Positions 10,842 through 22,638 of a DNA stretch of 64,000 nt are shown here, piece after piece. Each line of letters opens with the position of its first letter. The stretch's first letter is position 1. Both the position numbers and the translations under genes were made by a program. A model generated the notes under the pieces. That model searched no databases and was not told where the DNA came from. It worked only from the letters and a program-made list of their open reading frames with translations. The stretch comes from Hyposmocoma kahamanoa. Lineage: Eukaryota; Arthropoda; Insecta; Lepidoptera; Cosmopterigidae. The stretch lies in contig NW_020653750.1 of NCBI RefSeq assembly GCF_003589595.1, positions 4,809,152 to 4,873,151 of the forward strand, read 5' to 3'.

Positions 10842-11623
10842 ATGGTAGTCGGGTACGGTATGGCCTAATACCATTTCACAGATGAGTAGCAATACAATAT
10901 AAAAACTTGTAATACGATTGTAAATAACGTTCCTACTATCTCTTATGCGACTTATTACGACTTTTGTTTACGTTCCATTGGAGTTGGGATAACGACCAAT
11001 CATAGTAGCTTTCTCGCTGCTCACCCCGCTAGTTCAAAGGTTAGTTCAGGCCATTCACATAATCGTAATCTTTTACATTAATCTGTTTAGTTTGTGTAAC
11101 GTGACGAGAGTTAATACTGTTGTGGATGAATTTCTGACAATGTTTGTTGGTATAAACAGACATACTTTGTATGGCAATCTAAACTTTTTGGAGCTTTTGA
11201 AATTAGTTCTTTTAAACGTGTTGGGTATTTTATAAAAAAGGTTTAATTTATTTTATTTATTTCATAGGAAAAAAAATTAAAAAAAAAAACTATTTCTTCA
11301 ATTGTCAATTGGAAACTACACATTAAATAATTAAGATTTAAATTGGCAGATTTTCTTACGTACATGCTGTGGGGAAACAGCACTGAATCTCCCTCAATTT
11401 TGACCTTACAGAAAAAAAATGAGAATTCTAGCCAATATTGACACAACCGACAGTTGCCTACCCTACTTCCAAAAATACGATATTTTGACTTTTGAATCTT
11501 GTAAGTTTGTCAGAAAATATCCCAATCTCTATACAAAAAGGGCACGACAGACCTACAAACTATTGTTCTCGACACCAAAATATACTTATGTTACCAAATT
11601 CAACTCTTTCTCTCCATTCTAAC
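10842..11623. other. No recognisable feature
   Basis: AT-rich sequence; the short open frames show no domains. Confidence 0.5.
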
Positions 11624-11850
11624 TGCCTCTGTGGCCCAACGGTTACCCTGCCGGACTGCCACGCAGAGGTCCCAGGTTTGATTCCCGGGCTGGGAGAAAT
11701 ATTTGTATGGCCTACATTTGTTTCTTTCGTGAGTTTGAGCGTAATTTGTAGTTCTCTATGCGTGTGTCGATGGTTCGATAACCCTATGTCGCGGGACATA
11801 GAGTTTCCCTAGTGCGGGGCTATGTTGAGTGTGTGCGTTATTATTATTAG
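11624..11850 (+). mobile_element. Family B tRNA-derived SINE
   Basis: Starts TGCCTCTGTGGCCCAACGGT (A-box-like) and has a B box, GGTTTGATTCCC. It is followed by the family body 'ATTTGTATGGCCTACATTTG' and ends GTGTGTGCGTTATTATTATT. Six copies occur in this window: 11624, 36829, 40240, 53754, 55515 and 62915. The tRNA-like head does not fold as a standard tRNA, so it is a SINE rather than a tRNA gene. Confidence 0.85.
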
Positions 11851-12711
11851 TGAGCTAATAGAACTAGTAGTACCTAAAAATCGAGGCGGCATTAATCAGT
11901 GCAAGCAGACTCAACTAATGGTCATTTAGCACTAAGCAATTAAACCGCAAATTGATATCAATCACACAGCATGCGCTACTACATTTGAATTAATCATTAA
12001 TAGAGCCGCCTGACCAATTGGATAGATTATCAATTATACAAACAATTGGAGCCTAATTGGCTCAAATCTTGCAGTTAACGTGACTGGATACTTTTATTTG
12101 CTCCTTTTTGGTGACTTCGTAACTGAGCTTCGCACAGTTGGAGAGAATGTTATTCGAACTGTTATGAAAAAACCAGAATACAGCTTTATAAGTTTAAATA
12201 ATTCTGTACTTCTCGTGTAAAAAGGGTTAAAACCAAATGTTATAGTTTTACACGACGGCAGTGTACAACTTTTAAATATCGCTTTGTCTGTAACTATTAT
12301 GATGCCTGTTATGTCGAACTTGTAGATAAAATAAGGATAATTTAATGCTTTGACGCTGCTTATACCCCATCTCACTTGGTCAGCCGTGACTATGATTATA
12401 TCCGATCCAATAAACGCAGAATTTAGTTAGTCCGCGGCAAACCGTGATGTTTTCATCAATATCAATGGTGTGTCCTCTAGGACTGTTCTGTGCAAACGGC
12501 TCTTCTGGGCTCAGGACCTTATTGAGAAGGTCCCTGTGCTGGCTTGCTTGTACAGGTTATAGTGCCCTTCGCGTACTTCAAAACTTTTGTAGAAAAAGAA
12601 CGGTGACGTCTGTCCTCTAGGTTGCCAGTTGATGTGGGATGCTGACTTTCGGGTATACTTTTTTATGATAAAATAAGTGCGCATTTGACGTTGACGCAGT
12701 ATGCGTACCTA
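11851..12711. other. Unassigned; contains a minus-strand open frame of unknown meaning
   Basis: An open frame of about 108 codons (12094-12420, minus strand) includes VRWGISSVKALNYPY and TGIIIVTDKAIFKS. It has no initiation context or domain I can name. It may be a piece of a decayed element or chance. The rest is AT-rich. Confidence 0.35.
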
Positions 12712-12965
12712 AATAATGTATATTCACTCTCGCCTTGAGAAGGCCCAAGTTATAGCGTTTAGGGAATGAATCTGCACGTAAGCAATTCCACTCCATAGCC
12801 GTTCGCCATTATAAATGTGGAAGCGGTAACGCTTCGTGCGAATCTTTGAAATATCGACAATTTACGGATGGAACCCCAGACTACGTCTAGTCCCCCGATG
12901 ATGGAAAAGGGGAAAGTACTGGGCCGATAGTATCTTACAGACTGAAATAACCAGCGTATTAGATT
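12712..12965 (-). repeat. Family E: LINE 3'-terminal fragment
   Basis: Shares CTCTCGCCTTGAGAAGGCCC and CCATTCGCC-type segments with 62375-62535. Translated on the minus strand in shifting frames it reads ANGYGVELL...RFIP, like the 'WNSLPADLFPxxYN' end of insect LINE reverse transcriptases. It is 5'-truncated and frameshifted. Confidence 0.6.
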
Positions 12966-13328
12966 CAACCCTTATATATTATGCGCTTTTTAAGTTTCCT
13001 TTGGAGCTTATTCAGTCCAATAAAGAACTCAACATCTATCCTCTGTCCTATTGGGAATATAAACTCTCAGACCTACGATGATGTTAGAAAGCTAGTTACT
13101 TTGTAGGTTTTGCTCTCCTACACACATATTAACGTATATGTAAATAGAAGTACAAACGCACACACCCCCATAACACAGCTGATTAAAGTTCCACATTGGA
13201 AGGTGTCATTGTACTTGTCATTCGGAGACGGGCGTTAATAGTTGTATGTAAGTGGTGTTCCATATAAATAAGTTCATCCAAATCGGAGCATGTGCCCATT
13301 GATGATCTATTTAGGAGTCAATGGGAGT
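12966..13328. other. No recognisable feature
   Basis: AT-rich sequence without a supported open frame or repeat. Confidence 0.45.
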
Positions 13329-13500
13329 GGAACTATTTTTTCAGATCTAAATCGCGTATATTTGTTTCTTTCAAACAAACAAACTTTTCGGGCTCTTTAT
13401 AATTAGCCATGTCATGGGACTTGTAAAGAGCCCAAAACTTTGGTTTGTTTATAAAAAGCAAACGTACGCGATTTTGATGCGACAAAAATATATAGTTCCA
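13329..13500. mobile_element. Family F foldback (imperfect palindrome, about 170 bp)
   Basis: GGAACTATTTTTTCAGATCT at the left is answered by ATATATAGTTCC at the right. Further paired words are GCGTATATTTG/AAATATATAG, TTCAAACAAACAAACTTTT/AAAACTTTGGTTTGTTTAT and GGGCTCTTTA/TAAAGAGCCC. One arm also occurs alone at 29305-29405 and a short piece at 45136-45162. Confidence 0.65.
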
Positions 13501-13548
13501 TTTCCAATGGGTTAGCAATCGAAAAATTCCAAGACCTTCTTACCTTTA

Positions 13549-13700
13549 GTAGCAGTAGAGCTCCTTGTGAAAGAGTTCGTCCAGGGAAGTACTGCCACCT
13601 TACCTATTTCTGTCGCCAAGCAGTAATGTCAACATTACTGTGTTCCGGTTTTGAAGGGTAAGGGTGCTGGTGAAATTACAGGCACACGGGACTTTGTAAC
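13549..13700 (+). repeat. Family C repeat, partial
   Basis: Contains GAAAGAGTTCGTCCAGGGAA, GCAGTAATGTCAACATTACT and TTTTGAAGGGTAAGGGTGCT, shared with about a dozen other sites in the window. The family looks like a SINE or other short non-coding repeat. It is truncated at its right side. Confidence 0.8.
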
Positions 13701-14184
13701 GGAACGTTACAACGTTGTACATTCATTTTAGGATAAATTGTTTTTTCAAATACAACATTATTAATAGTTAACACAAATATTTTCTGCAACAAATATATCC
13801 TATTTTTAAATAATAATAAATAATAAAGAATTAAAACCGTGATTTACCATGAACAACTTGGTTAAATCTATGGCAGCCTACGTTGCATTTTCGATGGGAT
13901 GTCGGAGACTCAGACAAGCGGAGGCGCGGTAAAACCTCGAAACCGGCGCTGGTTAACTACTACTACGGTTAGATAACAATAAGTAAAAGTCTCGGCCTTC
14001 AGCCTTATTACCTAAGTTCTTTTTTTTATATTTAGACACATTTTAAACTGCAATTCCGTTCTGATCGCGCCACCGTCAATTGCTACTGCGTAGGTGCTCC
14101 CCTAATTCTCTTTTGCCGTCGGTGTCGTCTTTGCCGAAGGAAAAGGACCATTACTACCAGTTTGGTTGTCCATTGCAGGTGCCA
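13701..14184. other. No recognisable feature
   Basis: AT-rich, with a somewhat GC-richer patch near 14060-14180 leading into the minisatellite. Confidence 0.45.
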
Positions 14185-14340
14185 CTTTCAGGTTGCACTG
14201 AGCTACCTTCGGGTTGCACTGAGCTACCTTCGGGTTACAAAAGCTACCTTCGGGTTACACTGAGTTACCTTCGGGTTACACCGAGCTACCTTCGGACTAA
14301 GTCTCCTTCGGGATAAGTAGTACGAGTCACCTTCGGGTTG
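14185..14340. repeat. 21-bp minisatellite
   Basis: The word ACCTTCGGGTTGCACTGAGCT recurs with a period of 21 bases (starts near 14205, 14226, 14246, 14267 and 14288) and decays on both sides. The period is a multiple of three, so one plus-strand frame reads a repeated ELPSGCT heptapeptide inside a short open frame. I see no evidence that it is translated. Confidence 0.85.
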
Positions 14341-14688
14341 TACTTTCCTTGGAGTTACGCTGGAGCACAATTTATGTCCGGATTTGGACGAAGTATTGCT
14401 GCCTTCGCTACACGGCTACCAATTGCTCCTCGTCCTGTGGCCTTCCTTCTGCGACGGCATTTGTACAGGGGAGTACTATGCTTGGAAGCGGAAAACCATA
14501 AATCTTAAGGCCCGTTACAACGACCCATATAAAAAAAATAAATTTATGTACCAATTTTTTATATATTTAAAATTTTAATTGTAAATTATTTTTTTCTTAT
14601 TATAATTATTTCAATTTTCGGATTTCTTTGTTTAATTTTCTACCCTCTTAGGGAAAATAAAACTACAGAATCGAACCCGGTACAACAT

Positions 14689-14842
14689 CTTAATTTATGT
14701 CTCAGGGTGACGGCTCAGTAGCAGTGCCCTAAGATTTTGCGATTAAAAGCTCTGAGTGGCACAGCAACTCCTATGGATAGGCGTGTCACTTACCATCAGT
14801 TGCACGACTTGTTCGTCCCGTCACTTGGTATTGTAAAAAAAA
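14689..14842 (+). repeat. Family C repeat, 3' half
   Basis: Carries TTTATGTCTCAGGGTGACGG, AAAGCTCTGAGTGGCACAGC and TTGTTCGTCCCGTCACTTGG, the other half of the family C consensus, ending in TATTGTAAAAAAAA. Confidence 0.75.
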
Positions 14843-15542
14843 TTCGTTATTTCGAAATTAGTAGAATTGATTCCCGCTTTGTTCAGCAGTAGCTTTCTGT
14901 AGTGTAGTCTGTTTTTAACATGTATTGTTCCTGAAAGCACGGCGTGCTCCTTTACTTTAAAGCGTTACTATGACGCCTCATCCATGCCACCCTTTTTTAG
15001 AATATTCCTTTTTACCGATTGATTCCGACGCGTACCGGAAGATTCCGTCGCATACCGGTGCTCTCGTCGCGGTATGCGGTAGTGTCTTTTAGCGTGCTTT
15101 TCAATGAAGCAAAGAAATAAGCTGCGATGCTCCAAAGTCGGTGTCAGAGCATTGAAATTTATGCCTTATTTTAATTAATTTTAAAATTTAATGTCCTCTG
15201 CCTTCATCTCTGCCGGTTTGCGCTCGCCCTTAGTATGATTATCAGTTCTTTTACTCGTATAAATGCAAATAACCATTTGACGTTTATTTCGTGTAAAATT
15301 CTTAAACGAACATAAAAATGCGCAACCAACAAAAATAAAAGTGTGAGAGGAAACCACTACACCTACAGGTCGATTAACCCGGCGCTCACTCGCGTCCCCT
15401 ATCATCCTATTATTTTTATTGTTTTGCATACAAAATTTATTGTAATATTTACTCCTAACCAGTGAATAAAAGTTATTTAACTGTTGCTAATATCTACACA
15501 TAAAAGTTGAAGTTGAAAACAAAGATAAACAACTGATCTTTT
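14843..15542. other. No recognisable feature
   Basis: Contains a local repeat of GATTCCGACGCGTACCGGA / GATTCCGTCGCATACCGG near 15020-15060. Otherwise unassigned. Confidence 0.45.
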
Positions 15543-15834
15543 TAACCGACTTAAAAAAAGAGGAGGTTCTCAATTCGACTGTATGGCTTTTTTTGTATGT
15601 ATGTTACGTGATTACTCCGGCATTTGTGAACCGATTTTAAACGAAAGAAGGTACCTCAGTAGTGGTACCATTTAAATTTGGAGAAAATATTCCTCCTCTA
15701 AGGGTGGCAAACTAGGGGATGAATCCGGTTTCGTGCACTTCCCCTGTAATCTGTGCCGTAATCGAGTTCAATAAAACTTGGCAAATAGGTAGAATTCCAC
15801 GAACATTTCAGGTCGGTTTTTTTAGTACTCTGTA
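15543..15834 (+). repeat. Family G repeat, near full length
   Basis: Begins ACCGACTTAAAAAAAGAGGA, contains GTTACGTGATTACTCCGGCA and GGGTGGCAAACTAGGGGATG, and ends GTACTCTGTATTGAG. Opposite-strand copies at 36985-37217 and 43168-43478 share both ends. It is non-coding and similar to a common insect interspersed repeat. Confidence 0.75.
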
Positions 15835-16365
15835 TTGAGATTATTATGAATTAATTTAGATAAAATTGATTTTCAAATAATTGGTCGTATAAAACGATAT
15901 TTTTAAAACTGACAGTACCGTGGTTTACTCGCGAATCACTTACACATTCGACTAATATATGAATAGAAAACTCTAAAAAAATTTCAATTTGTTATTATAC
16001 CTAATAAGTACACTTGTAAATTTTCAGCTTATTTTTGTCTTTTCATCCGTTACTGTGGCGTAAATGTAAAAGTTAGGCTAATTAGAGAAAGCATAGTTCT
16101 AACAATCGCTTCGAAGATCTATAATAAACTTCCAACTGAAATAATAAATTACAATAATGCTACAGAATTTAGGACAACGTTATTTAATTACCTCATTGAA
16201 ATGTTATGCTACAACAGTAGAGATTTCATTTTAAATTGACATTGTATATTGTTTATGTTCGTTTTAGTTTATGACATTTTGTTTATTTTAGTATAGCGAC
16301 TGATGTTATTTTATTACACGGCATCGGCATGGATTACGTTCACGCAGTACCACTCAGAGTTTGAA
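15835..16365. other. No recognisable feature
   Basis: AT-rich sequence with no supported open frame, palindrome or family match. Confidence 0.45.
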
Positions 16366-16578
16366 ATCGCTAAGATCTTAGGGGCACTGCTACTGCGTCT
16401 GTCACCCAAAGACATAAGTTGACAAATTCCATGGACCTGTAATTTCACCAGCACCCTTACCCGTTCAAACCGGAATCCAGTAATCCTCACAATGCGGCTT
16501 GGTGGCAGAAATAGGTATGGTAAGCACTTCCCTGGACGAACTCTTTCACAAGGAGCTTTACTGCTACTAAAATAGATC
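16366..16578 (-). repeat. Family C repeat
   Basis: Carries CTGTAATTTCACCAGCACCC, GGCGGCAGAAATA-like sequence (here TGGTGGCAGAAATAGG) and CTGGACGAACTCTTTCACAA, in reverse orientation relative to 13549-13700. Confidence 0.8.
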
Positions 16579-17725
16579 ATGTATTACTTGTACTTTGTTC
16601 CATAAGGTCGCACACGTAATACGGCATGTGTAAATGTGTTGATTTGCATTCTCGCCATATTTATATAGGTCATTGTATATCCGAAACTTAACCCAAATCA
16701 CTAAAAAAATAAAAGGAAAAAAAAATTTTTTTATTAAATGTAATTTCCTATTTTTTATTCAATCCGGTAAACAATCTGATCCAAAGGTCATTAACTTGCA
16801 CGGCACTTGCAAACATTGTGAACAACGACCTTAATGCGCAGAAAGAAACGCATTTTAGATCTATTTGGTGGTGGGGTGCGGGCACCGACGGCGGGGAAGT
16901 GTCGTATCGAGCACGCGATTGGTAGATCAGACGACCTTGCTTGCCGTACTGCGTCTACGTCACGCTGACATCCCACATACGTTCTATTCTAGTCTGTCAC
17001 GAATTGCCACGTGGTTTGGTATGGAAACAAGAGTTAGTAGTGCAAAAAAGAAGCGCTACCAGATTCTGCATGGTAATCCATCAAGTACAAGTGCGTGTCT
17101 ATTCTTAAGTTAACATACCGTAAAATTCCCTGCCCCAAACGACGTTAATATTATATTTAATACATAAAACTGGTTAGAAAAGAACTTTTAAATATTAATG
17201 ACACATAGTAGAATTCTAAATTAGATTATACATTGGCGAAAGTTTAATCTAATACAATTAGGAAATTGTTCCAGAGTAATATTTTAAAAGAAGCTAATGC
17301 CTACTAATTATTGGGTTAAGGCATTTCAGTTGTAATTTATTTTTGTCCAATATACGTTGGGCAAACATTAAGGATGTTTATGTTTATTCCTTACAAAAAC
17401 AAAATAGAAGCACGCTAGTGGTTGTGTATGTTAGGCGATAGTGTGTTATTGAATTTTTAATTATTATTAATTTTTTAAAGAATGAATGAATAATTTTTGA
17501 ATGATTTAATGGAATTTAGATTGGCGAAAACTTTCTACGTCTCCTTACAAAATGTTAATTGATCATTTGTATGATCCCATTATATAAACATAGTAATTGT
17601 ACTAGACAACAAATAAAGACAAGTGGGTATGGTAACTCCATACAAACGTAACAGCGACTCTTGCATGTGTGCACGCTCGTCGCGCACCGTATACGAACGC
17701 ACACATTCGCATAATCTCGAAGGAA
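16579..17725. other. Unassigned; GC-richer patch 16855-17000
   Basis: The patch contains several CpGs (GGGCACCGACGGCGGGGAAG) in an otherwise AT-rich stretch. Short open frames on both strands carry no domain I can name. A host exon or a decayed element is possible. Confidence 0.3.
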
Positions 17726-17782
17726 TTTTTTCTGAGTTTTCGATCTTTGTATTAATAATTACTTTTAACAAACTTTTTTAAT
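17726..17782 (+). repeat. Family A repeat, tail fragment
   Basis: TCGAAGGAATTTTTTCTGAG then CGATCTTTGTATTAATAATT, matching the tail of the tRNA-bearing repeat. Confidence 0.7.
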
Positions 17783-17871
17783 AACCTTTACCTATATTAA
17801 TAATTTTTTACTTTATTTTTTGCAAATAAATCCAAGTCAGTATATTCACAAGAGCTTGCAATTGCAAGCAA

Positions 17872-18058
17872 GGTTAATTTTGAATGTATCTTTATTTCAT
17901 AGGTAAGCAAATTTCACTTGAAATCGTCACTTTGAGTAAACACTGTTATTTATTCGCAAGGTAGATTCCCCGCAGATTGTGAAGAACCTCTAAGGGTTGC
18001 TCTTTGTAAATAGACATACGTACACAATTATAATTTACATTTATTTCAAGTATCATAA
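17872..18058 (+). repeat. Family H repeat (possible LINE 3' end)
   Basis: Shares TTTCATAGGTAAGCAAATT, CACTTGAAATCGTC and GGTTGCTCTTTGTAAATA-like words with 63236-63425. The resemblance to a LINE 3' untranslated end is an inference. Confidence 0.6.
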
Positions 18059-18107
18059 GAAATAACCTGCCCCCGTAGTATGCCACCTCGAAAAGCTAAA
18101 GTGGAGT

Positions 18108-18142
18108 AGAGCTAAAGTGGATAAAGTATCCACTTTAGCTCT
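18108..18142. repeat. Perfect hairpin, 16-bp stem and 3-nt loop
   Basis: AGAGCTAAAGTGGATA (18108-18123) is answered by TATCCACTTTAGCTCT (18127-18142). A partial direct copy, GCTAAAGTGGAG, precedes it at about 18095. Confidence 0.9.
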
Positions 18143-19880
18143 CAAATTTGAGTGGTAAAGTGGTACTTAAAATTTTTATCACGTTAGCTAACATAGCGAG
18201 CACCGTGACGTCACAGACCAATGACTGCAAAAGATTAACACAGAAACATGGCAGGAAGGTCACAGCTGATTTTAAAACATTTTGACAGTTCTACGGAGTA
18301 ATTTTATCAACGTAAAAATTGAACGCGACAAACGAGATGAAAAGAAATAATAAAAACAAACAAATTGACATATACAAATTATTGGAAGAAGGTGAGTAGA
18401 ATATTAGTAGAGTCGGTTATGTATACATATATATTTTGATAATAATTTGATAATAATGTCGTTTGATAATAAATAACTTTTAGGCTTAATTTTATAAAAC
18501 GAACTTTATTAAACTCAACCTAATAGAAATGAAATGAAATGTTAAGTTTACTTCGTAATTTCTTGCATAAACGTAGTCAAAGTTCGTTTTGTAAATACGA
18601 AAAACTTTCTTAGCTCACTATCTTACAAATCATATCAAAGTTCGTTTTAAATATCTTAGCCTTTGTATATAGTTTTTGTTTCTCTATAGTTTTAAACCTC
18701 GTAAATTCCAAAATTCCAGGAACGTATACATTGCCCCTGATTCTATGAAGGTTGTGAATTCTTGATTGTCGACTATTTCTTTCTATTCATTATAATAATA
18801 ATATTGTGTATATTATGGTTTTTCATGAAAAAAATACTATTCTTGGTATAAATTACATTACCTTGAAAGCACTGTTACGCTAGTGTAAGTATGATACTTT
18901 TTGAACTTATTTCTCAGGAATTTCTTAGGAGAATTGATCCTTCAACTAATTTATTAAATTTACCTTTAAATTGATTAAGAACTTTTATCGGACTTTTATT
19001 TATTCCTTATACATTTTGACTTATTCCAAATCGTCATTTTATTTTCTGAAATATTATTTTAAATAAACTTCTCTACAAATACTAAAAATAGAAATTATGT
19101 AATATTTTTAACTAAGGGTATTTACGTTGCACGTGCTGCTAAGCCGCAGAATAGCGGGAAATCTGCGGATGGTTGTTAAACTCTCTCAATATTTCAATAT
19201 TCGGACAGATTTGATCAATGTTCTCATAGAATAGATGAAAACCCACAAAGGATATTGATGACGAGGCAGCCCAGGGTTGACAGTTTCCTTGCTTGATTGA
19301 CGGCTTGCTAATTACCATTTTGATTGTGCAAACAATGCCTTATATACGTAACATTTGCTTTTGACCGTGTTTTCGAAGAAATTTTGCGTAATTTATTAAT
19401 TAACATTTTAATAGAATGTTTTAATTATTTTTATGGCGATATGGGGGAGAAATTGTTTTAACGTTTATTCGCGAGCTATAATAAAGAAAGATACTCACAC
19501 AGTCGTGTGAGTAAGATCAAATTAGGAACTTTGTGGTCTGAATGATTTTTATCGCAAATTGTAAAATAAAAATAGTTCAATGTGCAGTATCAACCGCCAA
19601 ACCAAAGTACAGATAATATTGTGGATAACATTTTTATTATGAATTGTATATTAACGACTTTTGTCAATAATAAATTGTAAATTTATATGCCGTCGGTACC
19701 AGTAAAATCATTAAAATAGCACTTGAATAAATTTAAAGTAGCGGTTTTAAATTAACAACGTTACAAACGACTGAAGTCACAAAAGTATTTTCACATTTCG
19801 GCAGACTAGCAACGAACTACACAGTGTCTGCACTGCAAAGACAAGTGTAAACAAATACTGAGGTCACGTCTGTACAGTAT
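18143..19880. other. No recognisable feature
   Basis: Long AT-rich stretch without supported coding or repeat structure. Confidence 0.45.
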
Positions 19881-20230
19881 TGTACAGTGCACGTGAAGTT
19901 TTGCAGTTCTCACGGCTCTACAAATATTTATTCACAGTTTATACCGAGTCTCAGAGGGCACGAGGCGCGAGGCGTGTCACGTCCGCATCCAGCGTCACGA
20001 CGACGCGCTGTGTCACCGCACGTTTCTCGCGGGCTACGATTGAATGAACACTTCAAGCCTCGAGTGTCTGCAGATGGGATAGCAAACATCCCACGAGACC
20101 ATGAAATCTTTACATATTTTGTGGAAACCTAAAGCCTGCATTTTGTCAGTGACACGAATATCCCACGTGTATTTGAAGAGTTTAAATCGTGACGTGAATG
20201 GGACAGAAAAGATAGGAAAATTTGAAATTT
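19881..20230 (+). promoter_or_regulatory. Candidate CpG-containing host promoter or non-coding first exon
   Basis: This is the most CpG-dense patch not attributable to a repeat (GGCACGAGGCGCGAGGCGTG, CAGCGTCACGACGACGCGCT). It is followed by AT-rich sequence with short upstream-ORF-like ATGs, for example MSRWSSCENVFEMK at about 20266. Insect 5' untranslated exons often look like this. I see no coding exon nearby and no certain splice donor, so this is a weak call. Confidence 0.25.
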
Positions 20231-20360
20231 ATTTAAACATGTAGTGAATTCGAATAAAGTGAAAATGAGCCGTTGGTCAAGTTGTGAAAATGTTTTTGAA
20301 ATGAAGTGAAATCAGCAAACTTCTTATTTGGCTATATATACATTGCAGCAGCGTGCCCGT

Positions 20361-21111
20361 TAGTGGCGTGCAACTCATGTTTTGTCAAATATTTTTTATT
20401 TTTTAAGATTTGTACAATTTAACGGTTAATACTTTCTCAAAGTTTATGTTTAAAATTGTTGTTTGAATGTGTTGTTTTGTTTTGCTATTACTATGTATTT
20501 TGGCATGTCCTATTTTACCATCTTTTTTCGTAATTTTGAACTTTAATCGCTATATTTATTTTTTGCTGTGACCCGATGTGACCTCATTTGTACAGTACAT
20601 AATTGGTTTTGAAGTGATTTTCTTACTTTGTGAAATAGTGTCATAATTCAACAAATATGTGTTTTAGCTGTGATCGTTGTGTTGACCGTGTGTGTTTGCG
20701 AAAGTGAATTAACGGCGAATTCAACAAGTTTTCTTAGATAAACAAAAAGTAGTAAGTAAGGGCGGTGTATCTCACTTGCAGTTATCTCAAAGTAATGTAA
20801 CTCGTCAAGTCCACAGTTCATATTACAAATTGTTTAGTTGGCTGATGGATTATTTTGTTTTCCTTGTATTTTATTCGCAAACTCTCTCAAAATGGTTGGA
20901 ATGGCACCGGTTATGTCGATTTAAAAAACTTTCATACTTCAGCTAAAAAGCACGAAAAGTCTAAAAAAACATGAATGTGATAAAGTGTAACTCACGCAGT
21001 ATCACGCTTGATTTGACTTGTCATTAGTAAGTTCTTAATTTTTTTGTTTTTTTTTAACAGTTTCTTTTTGTGCCTATCCTAACTAAAAACCTTGTATACT
21101 ACACGCCACTG
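20361..21111. mobile_element. hAT-like non-autonomous element, 751 bp
   Basis: The left end TAGTGGCGTGCA is matched by the complement of the right end, CAGTGGCGTGTA (21100-21111 read in reverse). The flanks are GTGCCCGT (20353-20360) and GTGCCCAT (21112-21119), an 8-bp duplication with one difference. The interior is AT-rich and non-coding. CAGTGGCG-type ends with 8-bp duplications are typical of hAT elements; the family assignment is inferred. Confidence 0.68.
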
Positions 21112-21357
21112 GTGCCCATTATTTATCCGCAAATACACTGCAAGACTCGTAGGAGTTACTCGAAAGCATTTTGCCAAACGCTCAAGTGTGTAGTCAGCAA
21201 TATTTAGCAACCCGTGAAGGAGTCTTCAATAGCTCGTCATGCTCACGTTTTTCAACTCCTTGTGAGGCTAGCCAAGCTTCAAGGTATACACATCATAACT
21301 TGTTCAATATAATTTACAAAAATGGTTTTACCGCTTTTTTGCCTTAATTAATTAAAA

Positions 21358-21790
21358 GGTGACGCTCTTCAAAGCGTACTGTACCTCCCTATACACGTGC
21401 AGTTTGTGGCGAGACTACACGAAAGGGGCTTACAAAGCCTTGCGGACTCAGTATAATAACGCCTTCCGGGTGTTGATGGGGCTGCCCCGTTTTTGTAGCG
21501 CATCAGGGATGTTCGCTGACGCGCGCGTTGACGCGTTTGACGCCATTGTGCGCAAGAGGTGCGCGTCCCTGGTGCGCCGGGTGAGGGCCAGCCCCAACTC
21601 CGCTCTCAATGCGATAGGGGACAGGGTTGACTGCCCCTACATTAGACACTGTTGTGGGCTTCATGCACCAAAATGTATAATTAAGTTTTAAATGTTTCAA
21701 TATTAACCCTAGGATAAGTTCTGTATTTACTAACATTATGAGTCTGGTTACTCGAATAAAAATATTTGAATTGAATTGAATTGAATTAAT
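21358..21790 (+). pseudogene. 5'-truncated LINE, reverse transcriptase C-terminus and 3' tail
   Basis: An open frame (21359-21691) reads LFKAYCTSLYTCSLWRDYTK, then YNNAFRVLMGLPRFCSASGM and a C-terminal extension. This is a common lepidopteran LINE C-terminus. It is followed by a 3' untranslated end and a TTGAA pentanucleotide tail (about 21764-21788). It has no start of its own; the frame begins at the truncation point. Related copy: 26653-27125. Confidence 0.8.
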
Positions 21791-22140
21791 CCATTAGTGG
21801 AGATGTGTTGCTCATTCAATGAAGTGGTTGCTAAACACCTCATAACGACTATGTTTGATAGCTTTTGTCAATTTCGTATAATCGTGGTTACTGTTGTTTG
21901 TAGTTACATATGTGTTGACAATTTTATTGGGACATAAAATGTTAATAGAAATAGTAAACATTGTTTAGTTTAAACCCAACCTTTGAACTTTATCTACCCT
22001 TGATCTTAACCTTTTAAGTTTATATTTAACATAACGACTCGGTTCTCAGTTTCCATTTTTTAATGCTTAGTTTAAGCGGTGTAAATATACTTAAAATTAT
22101 AATTTCTTGTGTTGTTGAGTGGCTTTGACTTGGTTTAAGA
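21791..22140. other. No recognisable feature
   Basis: AT-rich sequence between a LINE tail and a SINE; no supported open frame or repeat. Confidence 0.45.
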
Positions 22141-22495
22141 GTAAGCCGTGGTAGCCTACAGGTTCGTTCACACGGTATTGCCCTGTCCATCATTTTTCAG
22201 ATTTTTATACAATTTTTCAAAAGTGTTTGTACACACTGCTTTTTGATTCATTGGATGAACCCAACACCTGTTATTCATCCGGCGGTAAAGTAAAATTTAT
22301 AAGTGCAACAAAGCGTGGGTCCATCATAGACGTGTTCTGTGCGATTGCTGTGAGCCTCTCAAGCAGAGGCCGTGGTTTCGAATCCAGGCAGTGGGTTTTT
22401 TTTTATAATATCAAATGACGGGACAAACAAGTCGTGCGCCTGATGATTTCTCGGAATTTTTGTGCGAAATTTAATTTGAAATTTACCATTTACAC
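22141..22495 (+). mobile_element. Family D SINE copy carrying an inserted family C fragment
   Basis: Starts GCCGTGGTAGCCTACAGGTT like the D copy at 54569 and resumes with TTTCTCGGAATTTTTGTGCG...AATTTGAAATTTACC. Between them lies TATAATATCAAATGACGGGA...TCGTGCGCCTGATG (about 22400-22442), the left end of family C. The body is expanded relative to other copies. Confidence 0.55.
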
Positions 22496-22501
22496 GCACA
22501 T

Positions 22502-22533
<32 letters not shown>

Positions 22534-22578
22534 GCGCATGCACGCACGCACGCACACACGCACCCCCCCCCACACACA

Positions 22579-22628
<50 letters not shown>

Positions 22629-22638
22629 NNNNNNNNNN

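Noticed and set aside
12094..12420. A small host gene on the minus strand (VRWGISSVKALNYPY...)
   Set aside because: No domain, start context or splice signals I can defend; left as unassigned.
22490..22500. Nested family C insertion with its own target duplication in the SINE at 22141-22495
   Set aside because: No clean duplication could be defined; described only as an inserted fragment.
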